From assembly GCA_003164655.1 (NCBI GenBank), contig PLTW01000228.1:1-10864 (forward strand): 10,864 nt of DNA. The letters are read 5' to 3'. The stretch comes from Actinomycetota bacterium (GTDB lineage Bacteria > Actinomycetota > Thermoleophilia > UBA2241). This document shows, one piece after another, positions 7,397-10,864 of this stretch. Position 1 is the first letter of the stretch; the number at the start of each line of letters is the position of its first letter. Below the pieces are notes generated by a model. The model did no database searches. It was not told the DNA's origin and worked only from the letters and a program-made list of their open reading frames with translations. The translations under genes were made by a program, and so were the position numbers.

Positions 7397-7981
7397 GTGA
7401 ATACCGAGCCGATCGAGCGACCGCTCATGAGTCTCTACTGGCCACACCTTGAGCGCATCGTGGACGAGCGCGAGGGGGACCCTGATGCACTCGTGGAGGT
7501 CCTTGCGGAACTTGGCTTTCGGTCCCGTTCTGGCGCGGTGCGCTTGAGAGAGCGAGTCATCGATCGACTGAACGAGCTAGTTGATGAAGGATGGCCTTGG
7601 CCAACCACTGCCGCAGCGTCGGGCGACGGTTTCATAGATGGTGGCGAGTGGCCGCGGGCTGGCATGCTGTCGTTCCTTGGCTACCATGTCGGCGAGAACG
7701 GTCTTGAAGCTGACGAGAGGCGGAGGATCTTGGACCGCGCCTACTCCGGTCGCTTGCCTAAGGTGAACGACGCTCAGTACATGCAGGGGTGGGGAGAACT
7801 GGCGAGCTCGGCTCGACTCCGGAAGATGGCGGAGTCCATCGCGGCATTCTGCCGCAATCAGAGGAGGAGGGCCCCTTCGGCGCTCTCGGTGACTGATTGG
7901 GAGTCCGACCTGGACTACCTCCACACGCGGTACTACGTCGGACACTACGACTTCGTCTGGCCGGACACCGCGCTTACCTGA
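7397..7981 (+). CDS. Unrecognised 194-residue protein with GYHVG and DWESDLDYL motifs
   Basis: I cannot name this family. The protein is soluble-looking and mostly helical. Residues 30-65 resemble a small helical DNA-binding-type unit, followed by a G/D-rich linker. The C-terminal half has a pattern I associate with short domains near restriction-type genes: LSFLGYHVG (91-99), RRRIL (108-112), DWESDLDYLHTRYY (167-180) and a final FVWP (186-189). GTG 7397 is chosen because an AGGCGGGGGG tract precedes it at ribosome-site distance; ATG 7427 is a weaker alternative. Codon use is visibly looser than in the operon before it (more CTT, TTG, GAA, CGG and GCG mixed with T- and A-ending codons), suggesting separate acquisition. 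It follows the helicase by 164 bp with its own promoter-like sequence, so membership of the system is possible but not shown. Confidence 0.75.
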   Translation: MNTEPIERPLMSLYWPHLERIVDEREGDPDALVEVLAELGFRSRSGAVRLRERVIDRLNELVDEGWPWPTTAAASGDGFIDGGEWPRAGMLSFLGYHVGENGLEADERRRILDRAYSGRLPKVNDAQYMQGWGELASSARLRKMAESIAAFCRNQRRRAPSALSVTDWESDLDYLHTRYYVGHYDFVWPDTALT

Positions 7982-8140
7982 CCAGCCGATAGTCTGCCGG
8001 CGAGGTTCCCAGCGGCCCTGGTCAAGCTCCCGTGAGCACTTCCGACACCGTAACCAGGAGTCGGTTCACCTTGGGCCATCCGTCCCCTGCGACTCCTACA
8101 ATTGACCTTGGGGAAGGTGCCTGAGCGAGGGGGATGGGGG
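7982..8140. other. Intergenic region with an inverted repeat and -10-like site
   Basis: AGGAGTCG (8056-8063) and CGACTCCT (8090-8097) are perfect 8-bp complements with a 26-nt loop. TACAAT (8097-8102) matches a -10 at five of six bases and would start transcription about 33 nt before ATG 8141, but no -35 lies at normal spacing. AGGGGG at 8128-8133 is a good ribosome site for ATG 8141. Confidence 0.4.
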
Positions 8141-8263
8141 ATGAACAGCCTCCGGACCATCATCTTCTTCGCCCGGTGCGGACTGGGGGTCCGTCGGATG
8201 GTCGCCGGCTACGTCACGCTCTTCGCGCCCGGCCATCGTCGCCGCGGACTCAGCTTCATCTAG
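8141..8263 (+). CDS. Short 40-codon ORF in frame with the RCC1-like gene, closed by TAG
   Basis: ATG 8141 follows AGGGGG at a 7-nt spacing, the best ribosome site in this region, and opens a 40-codon frame (MNSLRTIIFF... ending RRRGLSFI) with nearly all codons ending in G or C. It closes with TAG at 8261-8263. The same frame then continues without another stop into the propeller gene, through the hydrophobic stretch FGPAFACLLPGVWLTAYW. Two readings fit. Either it is an independent upstream mini-gene, or it is the true 5' end of the propeller gene interrupted by one nonsense codon (or a base error of TGG or CAG type). Its own sequence matches nothing I recognise. Confidence 0.4.
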   Translation: MNSLRTIIFFARCGLGVRRMVAGYVTLFAPGHRRRGLSFI

Positions 8264-8344
8264 AACGGCTTCGGGCCGGCATTCGCCTGCCTGCTGCCCG
8301 GTGTGTGGCTCACGGCCTACTGGCAGTCGCCCGGGAGGGAGAGA

Positions 8345-9544
8345 GTGGATCGCTCTGACTTCGACGACGTGGACTCTGGACGGGACCTCGTCGTTGCAAG
8401 GACGCACGTCGGCGCCGCAGCGCGTCGCGTCGCGGCGCTCGTCCGGCGCGGCCTTCACCTCGCCGACGACCTCGACGGGGACTGGCTGACGGTCGTCTGC
8501 GGCAGGGACGGCGCCACGGCCCTGCGGCGTGACGGCACCCTTTGGGCGTGGGGCCGCAACGACCACTTCCAGCTCGGCCTGGGCGACACCGTCGACCGCC
8601 ACTACCCGACGCAGGTCGGGACCGACGACGACTGGCAGACCGTCGCCTGCCACTGGCATTACTCGGTGGCCGTCAAGCGCGATGGCACCCTCTGGACGTG
8701 GGGCTCCGCCGACGCAGGCCAACTCGGCCTGGACGTGGTGAGCAGCGCCACGAGTCCCTTCTGCGTTGTCGACGACGACGACTGGCAGCTTGTCACCTGC
8801 GGCTCCGCCTGCACGCTCGCCCTCAAGCGCGACGGCGCCCTCTGGGCCTGGGGCGACAACGCCCATGGGCAGCTCGGTCTGGAGGACGGCGCCCCGAGAC
8901 GTCGGCCCGCCCTGGTGGGCGGCGACGCCGACTGGCAGGACGTCTCCACCAACGAGTGGAGCACGTTCGCCGTCAAGCGCGACGGCACACTCTGGGCCTG
9001 GGGGTGGAACCAGGGGGGCCGGCTCGCCTTGGGCGACGCCAGCGACCGCCCCTGTCCCGTCCGTGTCGGCTGCGAGCGCGACTGGCAGACGGTGCTCACC
9101 AAGTGGGGTGGGACGCTGGCGATCAAGCAGGACGGCAGCCTCTGGTCCTGGGGTTGCAACCGGCACGGCCAGCTCGGCCTGGGTGACGAGTCCGACCGCC
9201 GGCGACCAAAGCGCGTCGGCAGAGACGACGACTGGCAGGCGCTGGGAGGCCACTGGTTCGACAGCTTCGCCCTCAAGCGCGACGGCAGCCTCTGGGCGTG
9301 GGGTCTCAACAGCTACGGCCAGCTCGGCCTGGGTGACCTGCGTAACCGCCGCAGCCCCGTGCGCGTGGGCGACGACGTCGACTGGCAGGTACCGTCCTGC
9401 AAGGGCGCGTGCGCGCTGGCGGTGAAACGCGACGGCAGCCTCTGGGCCTGGGGCCGCGACGACTTCGGCCTGTCCGGATCCGCCGACTCGGTCGGCCGTC
9501 TGGTACCGACCCGGGTCCACGGCCCCTGGCAGGCTGAGCCGTGA
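8345..9544 (+). CDS. Seven-bladed RCC1-like beta-propeller protein
   Basis: Each of seven blades has the order DWQ-x-V, A-V/L-K-R-DG-T/S-LW-A-WG, then GQLGLGD and P-x-x-V, the hallmark of RCC1-type repeats. Blades begin at 8483, 8633, 8783, 8933, 9083, 9233 and 9383, exactly 150 bp (50 residues) apart. The DG codons at 8531, 8681, 8831, 8981, 9131, 9281 and 9431 confirm the spacing. A final PWQAEP may close the ring. RCC1 propellers are protein- or DNA-binding scaffolds; bacterial copies have no single role and no enzymatic motif is present. GTG 8345 is preferred because GGAGG lies six bases before it. GTG 8303 is in frame but lacks a ribosome site, and the frame is open back to the TAG at 8261. 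The stop overlaps the J-domain gene start by 4 nt, so the two are probably translated together. No signal peptide follows GTG 8345. Confidence 0.85.
   Translation: MDRSDFDDVDSGRDLVVARTHVGAAARRVAALVRRGLHLADDLDGDWLTVVCGRDGATALRRDGTLWAWGRNDHFQLGLGDTVDRHYPTQVGTDDDWQTVACHWHYSVAVKRDGTLWTWGSADAGQLGLDVVSSATSPFCVVDDDDWQLVTCGSACTLALKRDGALWAWGDNAHGQLGLEDGAPRRRPALVGGDADWQDVSTNEWSTFAVKRDGTLWAWGWNQGGRLALGDASDRPCPVRVGCERDWQTVLTKWGGTLAIKQDGSLWSWGCNRHGQLGLGDESDRRRPKRVGRDDDWQALGGHWFDSFALKRDGSLWAWGLNSYGQLGLGDLRNRRSPVRVGDDVDWQVPSCKGACALAVKRDGSLWAWGRDDFGLSGSADSVGRLVPTRVHGPWQAEP
8483..9523 (+). repeat. Seven tandem 150-bp coding repeats
   Basis: Seven tandem units start at 8483 and recur every 150 bp; the last is shortened at its end. 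Segments such as AAGCGCGACGGC followed by a CTCTGG core recur nearly unchanged, while other parts of each unit differ. There are no insertions or deletions between units, which is unusual for RCC1 repeats. Confidence 0.9.
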
Positions 9545-10359
9545 CGTCCGGCACCCAGCCGCCCGAACAGCCGGAACTGGAGCGGCTGAAGCGCCGCCTG
9601 GACGAGCTCGCCGAGGAGCTCGTCGAGCGCGAGCTCACCCTGGCCTCGCTGCGTGGAGAGGTGGCCCGGTTCGAGGCACGATACCTGCATCTCGTGGGCA
9701 AGCGGCTGGCAGCGCTCGACCGGCTCCAAGCCGAGATCGCTGCCCTGCTGGCTGAGCACGACCCGGGCGCAGACGCGCAGCGGGCGGCTCAAGAGGCCGC
9801 CGCTCGTGCTGAGCGGTCCGCCGAGGCCTTGGGTGACGACGCGGAGCGCCCGCCGCGCACGGCGGAGGAACGGACACCCGAACCCACGGACGAGCTTCGC
9901 GACCTGTACCGCAAGGCGGCCAAGGCGGTCCACCCGGATCGTGCATCTGACGCCGCCGACCGCGGCCTGCGGGAGCGCGTCATGGCCGAGGTCAACGCCG
10001 CCTATCAGGCCGGTGACCTCGGGCGCCTGCAAAGGATTCTCGACGCGTGGGAGAGGCAGGTCCAGATAGCGAGCGACGCCGGCCGGGGAGCGGAGCGCGT
10101 GCGCGTCGCGCGGGCGATCGTCGATGCCGAGGCCCGCCTCGAGGCCATCGCCAGGGAGATCCAGGACATCGTCTCGCGAGACGCCTACGAGCTCTACGAA
10201 CGAGCCGGCGCGGCTGCAGACGGCGGCCGTGACCTGCTGCGCGAGATGGCCAGGGAGCTCGACCGTCGCATCGCCGCAGCCCAGGAACGACTGCGCGAGC
10301 TCATTCGGCGGCGCTCCGAGGAAGCGGCCCAGGACGCCGAGGCTGTGGCCGGCGTCTAG
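9541..10359 (+). CDS. Coiled-coil J-domain (DnaJ-like) protein
   Basis: This 272-residue, highly charged protein has three parts. Residues about 10-80 are a strong heptad-type coiled coil (ELERLKRRLDELAEELVERE). A linker rich in A, E, R and P follows. A J-domain spans about 117-171, with LRDLYRKAAKAVHPDR and the diagnostic HPD at 131-133, then a helix and NAAYQAGDLGRL. The rest (180-270) is again helical and charged. J-domains use HPD to stimulate DnaK/Hsp70 ATPase and recruit it to a client. The G/F region, zinc finger and C-terminal substrate domains of DnaJ are absent, so this is a specialised J-protein, not the housekeeping chaperone. GTG 9541 overlaps the upstream TGA as GTGA, with GCAGG about 8 nt before it. 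Co-translation with the propeller suggests that protein as its partner or client. Confidence 0.85.
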   Translation: MTSGTQPPEQPELERLKRRLDELAEELVERELTLASLRGEVARFEARYLHLVGKRLAALDRLQAEIAALLAEHDPGADAQRAAQEAAARAERSAEALGDDAERPPRTAEERTPEPTDELRDLYRKAAKAVHPDRASDAADRGLRERVMAEVNAAYQAGDLGRLQRILDAWERQVQIASDAGRGAERVRVARAIVDAEARLEAIAREIQDIVSRDAYELYERAGAAADGGRDLLREMARELDRRIAAAQERLRELIRRRSEEAAQDAEAVAGV

Positions 10360-10460
10360 CCGCCAACGTCTCCCCGTCGCGCCGATTGTCATCTGTTCCC
10401 TGCCCTGTCGGCAACCGTAGAGTGAGCAGCGTGAGCCGCCTCCGCCGATGTGTATTTATA
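10360..10460. other. Short intergenic region before the AbiEi-type gene
   Basis: No gene or convincing intrinsic terminator is visible after the J-domain stop. Composition falls sharply toward A/T from about 10450, marking the promoter described next. Confidence 0.4.
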
Positions 10461-10489
10461 TTGACATCTAATCGTAAGTGTCGATACTT
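10461..10489 (+). promoter_or_regulatory. Consensus -35 with a -10 inside a near-palindrome; leaderless start
   Basis: TTGACA (10461-10466) matches the -35 consensus at all six bases. GATACT (10483-10488, four of six) lies 16 bp downstream as a -10. Transcription would begin at about 10495-10496, the A of the ATG, so the message should be leaderless; no ribosome site precedes the gene. AAGTGTCGATACTT (10476-10489) is a 14-bp near-palindrome (12 of 14 symmetric bases) covering the -10. It could be an operator for autoregulation, as is known for AbiEi-type antitoxins. Confidence 0.6.
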
Positions 10490-10495
10490 GTACAC

Positions 10496-10864
10496 ATGTA
10501 CGACGAAGGCACAGAGGCTGCTCGACTCCTCCGCATCGCCGGCGAGCGCGGGGCGTTCAGCCTGCGCGAGGCGCGCCAGGCGGGAATTCACCCGGAGGTG
10601 GTCTACCGGCTCGTGCGCGCCGGGGCGATCGAACGCGTCACGCGGGGGGTCTATCGCGCCGCCGATGTCCAGCCCACCGAGAAGCACGGCCTCGTGCTGA
10701 CCACGAAGGCCATCCCCGGGGGCGTGATCTGCCTGCTCAGCGCGCTCGACTTTCACCAGCTGACGACGCAGCTTCCCTTCGAGGTCTGGGTCGCGATCAA
10801 CCGTCGGGCTGCTCAACCGCGCGTCGCGGCTCTGCCGCTTCGCATCGTCCGCTTCTCGGGCAAT
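10496..10864 (+). CDS. AbiEi-type antitoxin / winged-helix regulator (partial, 3' end outside window)
   Basis: 123 codons are visible and the frame is still open at the window edge. The N-terminus is a winged helix-turn-helix: RLLRIAGERGAFSLREARQA (10-29), then HPEVVYRLVRAGAIERVTRG (32-51) and VYRA. This is the usual start of AbiEi-type antitoxins and related predicted transcriptional regulators. Next come the family's nucleotidyltransferase-like antitoxin-domain features, VICLLSALDFHQLT (77-90) and FEVWVAINRRA. AbiEi antitoxins bind their own promoter and, in type IV systems, counter the nucleotidyltransferase toxin AbiEii; a toxin gene would lie downstream beyond the window. Members are usually 200-280 residues, so about half is seen. 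ATG 10496 is the only reasonable start and lies at the predicted transcript 5' end. A solitary regulator without a toxin is the alternative. Confidence 0.8.
   Translation, partial: MYDEGTEAARLLRIAGERGAFSLREARQAGIHPEVVYRLVRAGAIERVTRGVYRAADVQPTEKHGLVLTTKAIPGGVICLLSALDFHQLTTQLPFEVWVAINRRAAQPRVAALPLRIVRFSGN

Noticed and set aside
8134..8358. Overlapping plus-strand frame starting at ATG 8134
   Set aside because: Its translation is arginine- and proline-rich low complexity, and the competing frame from 8141 has a better ribosome site and continues into the propeller frame.
8096..9520. Minus-strand open frame of 474 codons with a repeated translation
   Set aside because: Its repetitiveness is the mirror of the 150-bp propeller repeats. 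The plus-strand frame gives clear RCC1 motifs and a coupled downstream gene.
8483..9523. Regular 150-bp repeats considered as a CRISPR-like or non-coding tandem array
   Set aside because: The period is a multiple of three, the frame is open throughout and each unit encodes an RCC1 blade. Conserved and variable parts follow codon positions.
10386..10700. Plus-strand frame of 104 codons crossing the AbiEi-type start
   Set aside because: It runs through the promoter and out of frame over the recognised winged-helix coding sequence.

Overview
The window is high-GC DNA with strong G/C bias at third codon positions, frequent GTG starts, heavily overlapping genes and one probable leaderless transcript. 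This suggests a GC-rich bacterium, most likely an actinomycete-type lineage, but no rRNA, tRNA or housekeeping gene fixes the taxon. All supported genes are on the + strand. The contents (an insertion-sequence-like end, a gene remnant, a nuclease/helicase operon, a repeat protein with a J-domain partner, and an AbiEi-type regulator) are typical of an accessory or defence-island region.

Layout. Positions 1-147 carry two spaced copies of a terminal-repeat-like motif ending in CA, resembling an IS21-family end. Directly after it, 156-350 is an open frame without a convincing start, probably the truncated 3' end of a gene. Positions 351-672 are non-coding, with an inverted repeat and a palindrome that could control the operon that follows. 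Positions 673-7232 form a tight three-gene operon: a DUF6361-family protein, a phospholipase D (HKD)-like protein and a large SNF2-like helicase. Both junctions are 8-nt overlaps. I read this as a candidate anti-phage or restriction-like system: a helicase motor, a PLD-type nuclease and a conserved partner of unknown role. Positions 7397-7981 encode a 194-residue protein I cannot name, with its own promoter-like sequence and a more relaxed codon bias.

Positions 8141-10359 hold a second module. A seven-bladed RCC1-like beta-propeller has blades spaced by exactly 150 bp with no indels. Its framework is nearly constant and variation is concentrated in two short stretches per blade. Its frame is open further upstream to a well-placed ATG at 8141, apart from one TAG at 8261. 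The stop codon of the propeller gene overlaps the GTG start of a coiled-coil J-domain protein, so the two are probably made together. The pair resembles a diversifying recognition protein plus a chaperone adaptor; that role is inference.

From 10496 to the window edge is the N-terminal part of an AbiEi-type winged-helix protein (type IV toxin-antitoxin antitoxin or related regulator). It sits behind a consensus TTGACA promoter whose -10 overlaps a near-palindrome and lies so close to the ATG that the message should be leaderless. The partner toxin, if present, would lie beyond the window.
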